This document shows, piece after piece, positions 14,013 to 23,011 of a stretch of DNA of 64,000 bases (position 1 is the first letter of the stretch; the number at the start of each line of letters is the position of its first letter). Origin of the DNA: Bacteroides faecichinchillae JCM 17102 (GTDB lineage Bacteria > Bacteroidota > Bacteroidia > Bacteroidales > Bacteroidaceae); contig NZ_BAKK01000004.1 in the NCBI RefSeq assembly GCF_000614145.1, positions 62,001 to 126,000 on the forward strand, read 5' to 3'. The translations under genes were made by a program, and so were the position numbers. The notes under the pieces are model-generated. The model was not told where the DNA came from and did no database searches. It saw only the letters and a program-made list of their open reading frames with translations.

Positions 14013-16133
14013 TCAGTCATTGGTGTATCTCAAAACATTAGCCAAACGCTCGTCCGACTTACCATTCATTTTTCTAGAAGCAAAACCTATATACATCACA
14101 TCTCCTTTAATCTTGATTCCTTCTGCCTCCATGTACCCTCTATCTGCAAGACCTAGTTCTTTGAGTTTATTTACATCTGCGATAGCTGCCACTTTCCTCT
14201 GTCCACACAACTGCCCGTTTTTATCATAAACCCTCACACAAGCTCTTGAAGGAGTATCCACTTTATTATCATTACCTATACCTTCATAATAATAAACAAA
14301 CTGATCGTCTATATCATATCCTTGAAAATAAAGTTCTCCATCGGGCACAGAAATCTCATATAATGGTTGAAGTTGAGACAACTCTTTAGCTCTGACAGTT
14401 AATTCCATCGAAGTTTCAGGTACATCTCCCGAAAGCTCTCCTCCATATTTCAAAGAACTCAGTTTAACATCTGTCAAAGGTAGTTTCATTGCTTCACTCA
14501 ACCGGTATATCACAAAGAAACGTGTATTAACCCCCGATATATTTTTAGAGTATTGCACACCTAACAAATCTTTTCCGGGATTCACAGCAGGATGTATGTT
14601 ACGTGTTCCTTTCAAATGAAAGATATCGCCGCCTGCCAATTGTACTTTCTTCCCCGGTTCATATTTTACACGAGAAACAGTTTGAGAACCTCCATATGCC
14701 CCATCCTTTCCCTTATTCCCATGACTTCCTATCCAAACATAGGTTTCTCCGTCCGTTTCTTCAATAGCCATATTGGTTCCATGTCCGAAATATTCTAGCA
14801 CCATATAGTTCGTCGGTTTTGTTACATTAGGAGCAGCTTTCAGTACATTCAGCTGATGTTCGTCTGTTCCGGCAATCTGTACATAATAAATTTCTCCGTT
14901 TGTAGCCACATCCATACACTGAATAATTCTATTTCGCTTTAAGTACACCGCTTTGCTATAAAGCAATCCATTGGAAAGAGGAGCAGATAACTTATCGAAA
15001 TAGTTAGCTTTAAAAGTAGTAGCCCCTGCTGTAAGAGGTTTAGTTTTTGTTTTCTCTTTGCCAGCATTCAAATCCGGTTTCAACTTAAAAGAAACCATTA
15101 CCGCTTTATGATCGGTCGGCCACCCACCCTTCGGACGAAGAAAACGGTCACGAGTTTTCTCTTTCCTGATCTCACTCTTTATTACAGAATATTCAGGTCC
15201 AACTACCCAAGCTTTTTCAGGAGTCATAAAAGTGGTAGGATAATAATAAATAAAATCGATCCGGTCACGTTCGTCGGCTTCAGGAGCCCATGTCAGTTTA
15301 TCCACCGAGACGGCTTTATTACCGGCTGGAAATGTAAAACCCGGATGAGTAACAGGATTAGGATGAACCACCCGATAGGCATCTTTAAATCCTCCCTCAT
15401 AAAGCAATCTGGAACAATCCCAATTCACTACGGCTCCATTATGGTTCCATAAGTCTTTCGTATCGTTTTGCCAATCCAAATGAGAAGGTTCGTTAAAGTC
15501 CCCTCCTAGCAATACAGCATAACCTTGTTCGATATCCGGCTGTACTTTCTGCAGAAAATCAGCAATTGTTTCTTCACGATAAGCTTTTCGGTTCATCTCC
15601 AAAACAGTTGCTTCATCGGTCACCGGAGCATCCATCTTTTTCCATGTGCTCCCGTTATAACCACGAGGCATATAACAAGCGTAATGACGATAATCTAAGT
15701 GTGTAGCATAGGCAGCTACTTTTCTCCCGGCAACTGATAACAGTACACGCACAACGGCTCCATTGCTTCCCTTTCCGGGAGGACAAACAATCCGTTGTTC
15801 TTCAATCGGATAACGAGTTAATATACCTACAGACAATGATGTCTCCGTTCCATAAAACGTATGTCCACGTTGCTTCAACTCTTTTATCATATAAAGAATA
15901 AAATTCTCGCCCTTGTAATCACTCAATTCATTGAGAAATACAACGTCTGCACCCGAATGAATGATTTCATCCGCAATCATATCGACAGCACCTTCCACTC
16001 CGGAACCTCCCTTCCAGATATTCATCTGCAAAGCTTTCAAAAAAACTGTTGCGGACGACTTTGTCGCCCGCAACATGCTACCTTCACCACTACCAAGTAA
16101 AAATAGCAGGACACAAATAATTAACTTTCGCAT
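14013..16133 (-). CDS. secreted endonuclease/exonuclease/phosphatase with C-terminal propeller-like domain
   Basis: The 706-residue protein has a signal peptide (MRKLIICVLLFLLGSGEGSM). Residues about 30-355 are an EEP-fold metal-dependent hydrolase with the expected blocks: QMNIWKGG, FLNELSD, THLDYRHYACYMPRG, LLGGDFNEPSHLDW, RIDFIYYYPT and WPTDHKAV. Substrates of the family range from DNA to inositol or sphingomyelin phosphates; this one is unknown. Residues about 375-706 resemble the helveticin J-like beta-propeller (EYFGHGTNMAIEE and YVWIGSHG repeats are the clue), which I infer from pattern only. The 3 bp between it and the HAD gene upstream suggest co-transcription. Full length, no defects. 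Confidence 0.8.
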   Translation of the reverse strand: MRKLIICVLLFLLGSGEGSMLRATKSSATVFLKALQMNIWKGGSGVEGAVDMIADEIIHSGADVVFLNELSDYKGENFILYMIKELKQRGHTFYGTETSLSVGILTRYPIEEQRIVCPPGKGSNGAVVRVLLSVAGRKVAAYATHLDYRHYACYMPRGYNGSTWKKMDAPVTDEATVLEMNRKAYREETIADFLQKVQPDIEQGYAVLLGGDFNEPSHLDWQNDTKDLWNHNGAVVNWDCSRLLYEGGFKDAYRVVHPNPVTHPGFTFPAGNKAVSVDKLTWAPEADERDRIDFIYYYPTTFMTPEKAWVVGPEYSVIKSEIRKEKTRDRFLRPKGGWPTDHKAVMVSFKLKPDLNAGKEKTKTKPLTAGATTFKANYFDKLSAPLSNGLLYSKAVYLKRNRIIQCMDVATNGEIYYVQIAGTDEHQLNVLKAAPNVTKPTNYMVLEYFGHGTNMAIEETDGETYVWIGSHGNKGKDGAYGGSQTVSRVKYEPGKKVQLAGGDIFHLKGTRNIHPAVNPGKDLLGVQYSKNISGVNTRFFVIYRLSEAMKLPLTDVKLSSLKYGGELSGDVPETSMELTVRAKELSQLQPLYEISVPDGELYFQGYDIDDQFVYYYEGIGNDNKVDTPSRACVRVYDKNGQLCGQRKVAAIADVNKLKELGLADRGYMEAEGIKIKGDVMYIGFASRKMNGKSDERLANVLRYTND

Positions 16134-16136
16134 TCA

Positions 16137-17012
16137 CTAACTTATATTTTGAGCAAATATAATTAATTCCTGAAGTTCAGCCAAATCCCGTAGGATTAAA
16201 TCCGGACCAGGCTGAACAGATATGGCTGTATCGTAAGTTGTCTCTCCCGACAATACCAATACACCAAGAGCCTGGGCATTGTTAGCCATCAAAATATCCG
16301 TATAAATACGGTCTCCTACCATAGCGATCTGTTCGGCACGCAATCCATGACGTTCCATAATTCCATGTAACATACGCGGATCAGGTTTGCCTACTATCAC
16401 ATCCGGTTTACGGCCCGTAGCATATTCCAATGCAGAACAAATGGAACCACAATCTACTAGTACAACCGGTTTATCCGTAGGACAAACCCGGTCGGGATTG
16501 GTTGCTATATAAAACTTTTTCCGACTCACCCACCAGGCCGCACGACACAATCTTGAATACACCAATGACATATCGAAACTAACTACCACTGCATCCGGTT
16601 CATCTTCAGCATCATCTGATGTAGAAATAAAGCCCGCTTCTTCAAACTCCCGGATCATACTTGGAGTACCCAGCAAAAAGAGTCTCTTATACTCCGGATG
16701 ATGCGTGTGTATATAATCAATAGTCGCTTGCGCAGAAGTATAAAACTCATCAGCCGTCGCCTCAATTCCCATTTCTTTCAGGTGATACAAATAATCAGCA
16801 GTACTGCGCGAAGGATTATTAGTCAGAAATGAATAACCAATTCCCAATTCCTTCATCTTATTCAAAAAGGTGACAGTAAAAGGAAATAGCGTACTTCCAT
16901 TGTAGATTGTGCCATCCATATCCAGCGCAATATGTTTTATTTGTTTTAAACGTGTTGCCATCTCCATATTCAATGGCTCTTCTACCTTATTTTCAATCGT
17001 TATCATACCCAT
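16137..17012 (-). CDS. HAD-IIA (NagD/AraL-type) sugar-phosphate phosphatase
   Basis: The 291-residue cytoplasmic phosphatase has the HAD nucleophile motif ALDMDGTIYNG (first Asp is the nucleophile), FLTNNPSR (motif II Thr/Asn), a C2 cap, VGKPDPRML with the motif III Lys, and MVGDRIYTDILMA (motif IV). Relatives hydrolyse glycerol phosphate, phosphoglycolate or pyridoxal phosphate. The first in-frame start overlaps the upstream transporter gene by 20 bp; the alternative ATG at 16967 (MEMATRLKQ) would leave a 25-bp gap, and either is possible. Its placement with a GlpT-type antiporter and an sn-glycerol-1-phosphate dehydrogenase suggests glycerol phosphate as substrate; this is inference from context. 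Confidence 0.82.
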   Translation of the reverse strand: MGMITIENKVEEPLNMEMATRLKQIKHIALDMDGTIYNGSTLFPFTVTFLNKMKELGIGYSFLTNNPSRSTADYLYHLKEMGIEATADEFYTSAQATIDYIHTHHPEYKRLFLLGTPSMIREFEEAGFISTSDDAEDEPDAVVVSFDMSLVYSRLCRAAWWVSRKKFYIATNPDRVCPTDKPVVLVDCGSICSALEYATGRKPDVIVGKPDPRMLHGIMERHGLRAEQIAMVGDRIYTDILMANNAQALGVLVLSGETTYDTAISVQPGPDLILRDLAELQELIIFAQNIS

Positions 17013-18270
17013 TTGCTTTTGCTGACCATGCAGCTAAAAATATCAAAGTTCCCATAATAGCAATCAAAATTAATCCTCCGATTGCATAATCCCAACCGTA
17101 ATGCTGTGCCAGAAGTCCTAATCCCCAGCCAGAAACCAGCGTACTGGCATATCCGAACAATCCGGTAAATCCGACAGCGGTTGCCGCCGCTTTTTTCGTT
17201 GCAATATTAGCCGCAGCAATACCGACCAACGCCTGTGGACCGTAAATACAGAATCCGGCTGCTCCCAGCAACAAAGCAGCTAACCACATCGGAGGATGAG
17301 GTACTCCCCAAAATAAACCAATGAAGACCGTAGCTAATGCCATGCAAATGACACATACCCGCGGACCACGTCCACCGAAGAAACGGTCGGTTGCCCATCC
17401 GGCTACAAGCATTCCTACAATTCCGGAGATTTCAAAAGCTGCAACCATCCATCCGGCGTGCTGGATAGAAATTCCTTTCCATTCTCCCAACAAGGTCGGT
17501 CCCCAATCGAGTACTGCATAACGCACTGTATATACAAAGAAGTTAGCAATGGCCAATACCCAAATAGCAGGATTACCAAAAACTTTCTTGCGTACAAATC
17601 GTTTAAACTCGGCAGAAGTATCCTCTTTCTCATCACCTGACGTTTTCTGATTTAACTCCGGCAAACCTACCGAACGTGGAGTATCGCGTAAAGCAAACCA
17701 TAATCCGGCAGCACCTACCAAAGCTATAATAGAAGGAATCCAGAAACACCAACGCCATCCCATGCTAACAATATAGCCACAGACAATTACCACCAGCCCA
17801 GCACCGATGGAGTGCGAAGTGTTCCATACGGACATTTTGGTAGCCAGTTGTGTAGGAGGAATCCAATGTGTCAGCAAGCGGGCACAAGGAGGAAAACCCA
17901 TTCCCTGAAACCAACCATTCAACATCCACACGATTCCAAACATTAGCACTGCCGAACTAAATCCGAACAGGATATTACAGGCAGCGGAAAGTACCAGACC
18001 AGTCACCATAAAATAACGGGCATTCACTCGGTCACCTATAAAACCATTCGCAAACTTAGACACACCATACAACAGGCCATGCAATGTTAAAAATAGTCCC
18101 AGATCTCCTTTTGTAATACCCAAATCCTCCTGCATAGCAGGCATGGCAATACTAAGATTCTTGCGAACAAAATAGAATAATGCATATCCTATCATACTCG
18201 CAATAATGGTCCGCGTCTGCCAATACTTAAATTTCTTTGCCACTTCAGGCGCCATTCCTTGTAGTTCCAT
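16993..18270 (-). CDS. glpT: GlpT-type organophosphate:phosphate antiporter
   Basis: This 425-residue, 12-helix major facilitator belongs to the OPA family: YALFYFVRKNLSIAMPAMQEDLGITKGDLG at the first helix-loop, KFANGFIGDRVNAR (loop 2-3 signature) and WNTSHSIGAGL. Family members exchange sn-glycerol-3-phosphate, hexose phosphate or phosphoglycerate for inorganic phosphate. The neighbours (glycerol-1-phosphate dehydrogenase upstream, 11-bp gap; HAD phosphatase downstream, overlapping) make glycerol phosphate the best guess. It is part of a three- or four-gene minus-strand operon that ends with the EEP protein. The name glpT is by family and context. Confidence 0.82.
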   Translation of the reverse strand: MELQGMAPEVAKKFKYWQTRTIIASMIGYALFYFVRKNLSIAMPAMQEDLGITKGDLGLFLTLHGLLYGVSKFANGFIGDRVNARYFMVTGLVLSAACNILFGFSSAVLMFGIVWMLNGWFQGMGFPPCARLLTHWIPPTQLATKMSVWNTSHSIGAGLVVIVCGYIVSMGWRWCFWIPSIIALVGAAGLWFALRDTPRSVGLPELNQKTSGDEKEDTSAEFKRFVRKKVFGNPAIWVLAIANFFVYTVRYAVLDWGPTLLGEWKGISIQHAGWMVAAFEISGIVGMLVAGWATDRFFGGRGPRVCVICMALATVFIGLFWGVPHPPMWLAALLLGAAGFCIYGPQALVGIAAANIATKKAAATAVGFTGLFGYASTLVSGWGLGLLAQHYGWDYAIGGLILIAIMGTLIFLAAWSAKANGYDND

Positions 18271-18281
18271 CTTTTTCGTAT

Positions 18282-19628
18282 TTAGTCTGTTATTTCCCAG
18301 ATTTTACCTTTACTAAATAGTCCTTCCAGCCAGTCTTCCATATACCCTGTACGTACAGCAAGATCAAGAACAGTAAACCTGCGACGAATAAATTGTGCAC
18401 GAATAAATGTCTCACGCAAACGCTTTCTTGTTATACCAATCTCTTCCGGCTCCGTCGGCGCTCCCACCAATTGAAGTCTCTGTTTAACCTCACTATAAGG
18501 AATGAGTTGCCCGGACAAACGCTCTTTTATCTTCGGCCAGTTTTCTTTCAATTGTAAAAGCTGAACTTTTAACTGTTCGCGATTCACATATTTTGCTTTT
18601 GTTTCTTGTAAACCGATATTCGGGAAGTCAGTACCCACAAACATATCAAGGGCTGTTTTATCTGCTATTTCAGGTTCCGGCCAAGCTGCGCAGCAAGCAT
18701 CTACATCCAACTGTTCGAATGAAGTCTGCAATACTTGTTCATAAAACGCTGTAATAGCTAACATACCTATACTCACTTGAAAGCCATGAGAAATATGCTC
18801 GCCATTATTCAGATGATGTTCCATATTCCAAAGATGACTGAACTGATGTTCGGCTCCTGAAGCCGGACGACTCGATTTCGACCATTGCATAGCAAAACCG
18901 CCTAACATCAACCCTTCAATCAGTTGAGAAATCGCTGTTTCTTCCCCTTCAGCCGCCTCTTTAGGAGAGGATAAAGCATCATGCAAACCATCCTGAACGA
19001 TAGACCATGCCTTTTTATCAATAACTTCCACTCCTAACGCGTCTGCCAAAATCCAGTCTGCACCGGCAGTAACCTTTGCAAACAAGTCCGCATATCCGGA
19101 AGCTGTCATAGGACCGGGTGCCTTACTTATAATCGATGTATCCGCCAAAACAGCCTGTGGCGCAGGACAGCTGAAGGTCTGCTTCGCACCATCTGCTGTT
19201 ATAGATGCACCAAAAGCGGTATATCCATCCATGGATGCAGCTGTTGCCACACACATATATCTTCTTCCCGTAAGATGAGATGATAACTTTGTCAAATCAT
19301 TAATTGTACCGGAACCTACAGCTACTGGAATAGCAGCATGTTGTTTCAATGAATCCACCAACTGATCTATATATGAATACTCTGCATATAAATCAGAATC
19401 CGTAAAGATAAAGGAAGGAAGAGTTTCTATGTTTGCTTGTTTCAATTCTTCTTCCACTCTTTTACCGGCAATTCGATAGGTTGTTTCATCAGCGACTACA
19501 ACCGCTTTCTTTCCCGGAAACTGTTCTTTAAATAATTCGGCAACTTCTTCTAATATTCCATTGCCTATACGAAGGGCACGTGTCTCATTCGCAGCCTTCA
19601 AAGCTTCTTCTACTCTTGACATTTTCAC
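18282..19628 (-). CDS. sn-glycerol-1-phosphate dehydrogenase (EgsA/AraM-like)
   Basis: The 448-residue cytoplasmic protein has the iron-alcohol-dehydrogenase / dehydroquinate-synthase fold. Visible are the NAD-binding VAVGSGTINDLTK, CVATAASMDGYTA, the metal-ligand Asp in ASGYADLFAK, and the histidine-containing AEHQFSHLWNMEH and HGFQVSIGM. The bacterial enzyme (AraM/EgsA) reduces dihydroxyacetone phosphate to sn-glycerol-1-phosphate, the archaeal-type stereoisomer, using NADH. The additional about 60 C-terminal residues (KRLRETFIRAQFIRRRFTVLD region) are usual for this bacterial subgroup. A start two codons later (ATG of MSRVEE) is equally possible. It heads the transporter-phosphatase operon. 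Confidence 0.85.
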   Translation of the reverse strand: MKMSRVEEALKAANETRALRIGNGILEEVAELFKEQFPGKKAVVVADETTYRIAGKRVEEELKQANIETLPSFIFTDSDLYAEYSYIDQLVDSLKQHAAIPVAVGSGTINDLTKLSSHLTGRRYMCVATAASMDGYTAFGASITADGAKQTFSCPAPQAVLADTSIISKAPGPMTASGYADLFAKVTAGADWILADALGVEVIDKKAWSIVQDGLHDALSSPKEAAEGEETAISQLIEGLMLGGFAMQWSKSSRPASGAEHQFSHLWNMEHHLNNGEHISHGFQVSIGMLAITAFYEQVLQTSFEQLDVDACCAAWPEPEIADKTALDMFVGTDFPNIGLQETKAKYVNREQLKVQLLQLKENWPKIKERLSGQLIPYSEVKQRLQLVGAPTEPEEIGITRKRLRETFIRAQFIRRRFTVLDLAVRTGYMEDWLEGLFSKGKIWEITD

Positions 19629-19663
19629 AGTATCAAAATTTACTTACCCGATTGTAAAACCTT

Positions 19664-19995
19664 TCATACCTCAGTTAGTATATCAGATTCTATAACATCC
19701 GGTCGTTTATTAATCTTTTCTTTATATTTCGCTGCGCGTTCTTCCTTCGTCTTCACTTTATCATGTGTCGAAGCCACACTAATCATACAATGCACTCCAC
19801 GCGCACGAAGAATTTCACATACCTTCTGATTTTCCGGAGTGATAACAGGTCTCACACAAGCAATCATATTCTGCCATAGCTCCAGCATAAACAGTTTGCA
19901 TGACATATTCACCTGCTTTATGCTTCTTTATCAAAGCAACAACCATCTCCTTCCGTACCTCTAAAGAAAACTAACAATTTACCGCTCTTTACTTT
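19664..19995 (-). pseudogene. remnant of a glycerophosphodiester phosphodiesterase
   Basis: Only a 3' fragment survives. The last 60-odd codons (VRPVITPENQKVCEILRARG to RPDVIESDILTEV) match the C-terminal part of GDPD-family enzymes, which normally have about 300 residues. Upstream, coherent GDPD-like words continue but in other frames: MVVALIKKHKAGEYVM near 19880-19955 and GKLLVFF near 19970-19985, so at least two frame changes occurred. The remaining 5' two-thirds are missing; a divergent DeoR promoter lies about 150 bp upstream. The lost enzyme would have released glycerol phosphate from phospholipid head groups, fitting the neighbouring glycerol-phosphate genes. This is true decay, not a single-base error. 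Confidence 0.7.
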
Positions 19996-20147
19996 TCGTT
20001 TTCTTTTCTTTATCATCATACATTGCCGCAAATATACATAAAAAGAAATACAATGCAATAAAATATGCAATTTATTTTTCTTTTACGAGATATTCCCTTA
20101 ACTAAAACAACTATTTTCATTATATAATGAAACTTTTCCGACTTTCA

Positions 20148-20179
20148 TTTGCCACATATCAATATTTAATATATCTTTG
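20148..20179 (+). promoter_or_regulatory. consensus promoter of the DeoR gene
   Basis: TTTG (20148-20151), a 20-bp spacer and TATCTTTG (20172-20179) make a full match to the Bacteroides housekeeping promoter. Transcription would start about 20186, so translation must start at ATG 20199, not at the in-frame ATG 20127. Confidence 0.75.
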
Positions 20180-20198
20180 TAAGAAAAAATATGAGAGT

Positions 20199-20963
20199 AT
20201 GACAAGTATAGCAGAAAGACACAAGTATATTCTTGAAAGTTTAGCCAAGAATGGCTTCATCAAAGTGATTGACATCGCCAAGGAGCTGGATGTAACTCCA
20301 GTTACTATCCGTAAGGATCTAAAATATCTGGAAGAAAAGAAGCTATTGTACCGCACTCACGGAAGTGCAAGTCCTATTAATCCGCTGACTTCTGACATAG
20401 ATGTTCAGGAAAAAGAGAAACTACGGAAAGACGAAAAGAAAAGAATCGCAATTGAAGCGGCTAAATTAGTCGAAGAAAATGATTCTATCATTATCGCTTC
20501 GGGATCTACAGTACATATGTTCGCTGAGCAAATTGTACCGACCAGCCATTTGACAGTAGTGACAGCTTCTCTTAAAACGGCATTATTATTAAACGCCGTC
20601 AATAACATCGAAGTCATACAGCTAGGAGGAACTGTTCGAAAAAACTCATTCTCCGTTATAGGTGATTATACTTCACAATTCTTTGAACAAATCACTTGTT
20701 CTAAACTTTTCCTGGGAGTAGACGGCATTGATCTGGAATATGGTATCACCAATTCAAACATAGAAGAAGCAATTCTTAATAAAAAAATGATCGAAGCTTC
20801 TCTCCGTACAATCATTCTTGCAGATTCCTCCAAATTCGGACGTAGAGGTTTCGGTAAGATCTGTAATCTGGACCGGATAGACGTTATTATAACTGACTCC
20901 GGTATATCTAAATCTATGGCTCAATCCATTGAAGAGATGGGTATAGAGCTGATGATCGTATAA
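20199..20963 (+). CDS. DeoR/GlpR-family transcriptional repressor
   Basis: The 254-residue protein starts at MTSIAERHKYILESL. The N-terminal winged helix-turn-helix (about 5-60; VIDIAKELDVTPVTIRKDLKYLEEK) is typical of DeoR, followed by the sugar-phosphate-binding NagB-like domain (about 75-235) with IASGSTVHMFAEQI, TASLKTALLL, QLGGTVRKN, FLGVDGID and ILADSSKFG. Such repressors respond to a phosphorylated sugar or glycerol phosphate. It is divergent from the glycerol-phosphate operon and 27 bp upstream of a hydrolase gene, so it may control either; the effector cannot be told from sequence. Complete, with normal length. Confidence 0.88.
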   Translation: MTSIAERHKYILESLAKNGFIKVIDIAKELDVTPVTIRKDLKYLEEKKLLYRTHGSASPINPLTSDIDVQEKEKLRKDEKKRIAIEAAKLVEENDSIIIASGSTVHMFAEQIVPTSHLTVVTASLKTALLLNAVNNIEVIQLGGTVRKNSFSVIGDYTSQFFEQITCSKLFLGVDGIDLEYGITNSNIEEAILNKKMIEASLRTIILADSSKFGRRGFGKICNLDRIDVIITDSGISKSMAQSIEEMGIELMIV

Positions 20964-20990
20964 CTCTTTACTTTCTATTTGAAAAACACA

Positions 20991-22898
20991 ATGACTTATT
21001 ATATTAATAAGTGGAGCAAAGTTTTCTGCTTTGTTCCACTTCTTTATCTCTTTTTTATTGGGAATTGCTTGTCGGCACAGGAGATAACTGAAGCATGGAT
21101 AAAAGAAAACTACACCAAAAGAGAGGAAATGATACCAATGCGGGATGGTATACATCTGTATACTGCAATTTACGAACCTGTTCATCAAGAAAAGCCATCT
21201 CCTATCCTGCTCACCCGCACTCCGTACAAAGCTTCTCCTTATGGAAAGAAAATGAATAGTCGCCTCTGGGGTTCCTGGCAAAATTATGCGCGGGAAAAAT
21301 ATATCTTTGTTATTCAAGATGTACGTGGACGCTGGAAAAGTGAAGGAGAATTCGTAAATATACGTCCTTTTATTATCAATAAGAAAAAGAAAAAAGACAT
21401 TGACGAAGCAAGTGATGTATACGACACCACTGAATGGCTTCTGCAACATACCAAGAAAAATAACGGAAATGTTGGAATCATCGGTTCATCCTATGCTGGT
21501 TTCTATTCAATCATGGGAGCATTGAGCGCACATCCTGCGATCAAAGCTGCTGTCCCACAAGCACCGGTTACAGACTGGTTTTTAGGGGATGATTACCACC
21601 ACAATGGTGCTTTCATGCTTTGTGACGGTTTTCGATTTGCAGCTTCTATGAATCGCCCTCGCCCCGTACCAACTGAAGTAAGTACTCCGGCAAAACCTTA
21701 TTATCAAACAGATGAATATTCTTTCTTCCTGAAAGCAGGCGCATTGAAAAATCTCACTCGCCTTTTAGGTGATAGTATTGCTTATTGGAATGACTTAATG
21801 GCTCATCCTAATTATGACAGTTGGTGGCAACAAAGAGACACACGTCGTTCCTGCTACAATATTCGACCGGCTATATTAGTTGTAGGAGGATTGTTTGATG
21901 CTGAAGATTGCTACGGTGCCTGGGAATTATACAAAGCTATTCATAAACAAAGCCCGGATACTGACTTGCATTTAATTGTAGGTCCATGGTATCATGGTGC
22001 CTGGGGAGGGAACGACGGTAGTTATCTAGGTAATATCCGCTTCGGTTCAAAAAATGTACCTTATTATCAGGAGCAGATAGAATATCCTTTTTTACAATAT
22101 TATCTGAATGGGAAAGGGACTCCAATAACCGATTCACGCAAAGCTAATATATTCTTCTCCGGAGAAAACCAATGGAAAGAATTTGAATCCTGGCCAGACA
22201 AAAAAGCACAGGCAGTATCTTATTATTTAGATGAAAAAGGAACTCTTAGTACCAATACTCCCAATAAAACGATTTCTTATTCGGAATATGTTTCCGATCC
22301 TGCGAAACCAGTCCCTTATACGGACAAAACAACATACGCCCGGGCTAAAGAATATATGACCGACGACCAACGCTTTGCCGAACGTCGTCCTGACGTACTC
22401 TGTTTCAAAACTGAAACATTGGAACAGCCTCTGACAGTTGGTGGTGAAGTGGAAGTAGAACTAGAAGTAACTGTAACTACAACAGATGCAGACTTTGTCG
22501 TCAAAGTCATCGACGAATTTCCTGAAGATTTTGCATACAACGATCAAAAGGATGGAAAAGGAAGCGGATACCGTTATTTGATGAACGGTTATCAAATGTT
22601 AGTACGCGGAGAAGTCATGCGTGGAAGATACAGAAACAGCTTTGAACATCCGGAAGCCTTCGTTCCGGGACAACCAACAAAAGTACGTTTCACAATGCCG
22701 GATATTGCCCATACATTCCAAAAGGGACATCGACTTGTCGTACAAATACAAAGTACCTGGTTTCCTCTCATAGATCGTAATCCACAACAGTTTGTGAATA
22801 TATATACATGCGAAGACGCTGATTTTATTAAATCTACCATTCAAATTCTTCACCAGAAGAATAATCCTTCTAAAATTACATTTAGACGACTTTTATAG
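20991..22898 (+). CDS. CocE/NonD family exported alpha/beta hydrolase
   Basis: The 635-residue protein starts at ATG 20991 (MTYYINKW), has a signal peptide (LYLFFIGNCLSAQ) and three S15-type parts: an alpha/beta hydrolase fold (about 35-385), a helical cap (about 190-290) and a C-terminal jelly roll (about 400-630). The nucleophile is Ser167 in GSSYAG. Asp lies in GGLFDAEDCYG and His in VGPWYHGAWG, so the triad is complete. Relatives hydrolyse acyl esters or amides such as cocaine, glutaryl-7-ACA, or X-Pro peptides. A dipeptidyl-peptidase role is an alternative, and the natural substrate is unknown. The last codons lie inside a 14-bp hairpin. Confidence 0.87.
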   Translation: MTYYINKWSKVFCFVPLLYLFFIGNCLSAQEITEAWIKENYTKREEMIPMRDGIHLYTAIYEPVHQEKPSPILLTRTPYKASPYGKKMNSRLWGSWQNYAREKYIFVIQDVRGRWKSEGEFVNIRPFIINKKKKKDIDEASDVYDTTEWLLQHTKKNNGNVGIIGSSYAGFYSIMGALSAHPAIKAAVPQAPVTDWFLGDDYHHNGAFMLCDGFRFAASMNRPRPVPTEVSTPAKPYYQTDEYSFFLKAGALKNLTRLLGDSIAYWNDLMAHPNYDSWWQQRDTRRSCYNIRPAILVVGGLFDAEDCYGAWELYKAIHKQSPDTDLHLIVGPWYHGAWGGNDGSYLGNIRFGSKNVPYYQEQIEYPFLQYYLNGKGTPITDSRKANIFFSGENQWKEFESWPDKKAQAVSYYLDEKGTLSTNTPNKTISYSEYVSDPAKPVPYTDKTTYARAKEYMTDDQRFAERRPDVLCFKTETLEQPLTVGGEVEVELEVTVTTTDADFVVKVIDEFPEDFAYNDQKDGKGSGYRYLMNGYQMLVRGEVMRGRYRNSFEHPEAFVPGQPTKVRFTMPDIAHTFQKGHRLVVQIQSTWFPLIDRNPQQFVNIYTCEDADFIKSTIQILHQKNNPSKITFRRLL

Positions 22899-22910
22899 TC
22901 GTCTAAATGT
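22878..22910 (+). terminator. 14-bp hairpin spanning the hydrolase stop codon
   Basis: A perfect 14-bp stem (22878-22891 with 22897-22910) and a 5-nt loop contain the stop codon TAG (22896-22898). No T-run follows, so it may act as a transcript 3'-end stabiliser or weak attenuator rather than a full terminator. The next gene starts about 100 bp later. Confidence 0.6.
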
Positions 22911-23011
22911 GAAACTAACAGATGATAGACTTGTTACTTTTTAATAAAACAATAATTATGAATAGTCGATTTTTCCTTTCGTCCATATTGTATAAACAAA
23001 TCAATATAACT

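Noticed and set aside
20127..20198. N-terminal 24-residue extension of the DeoR regulator
   Set aside because: A consensus promoter (20148-20179) lies inside it, so the transcript begins after this ATG.
20754..21449. 231-codon minus-strand frame across the DeoR-hydrolase junction
   Set aside because: It is antisense to two well-supported genes, with no recognised motif.
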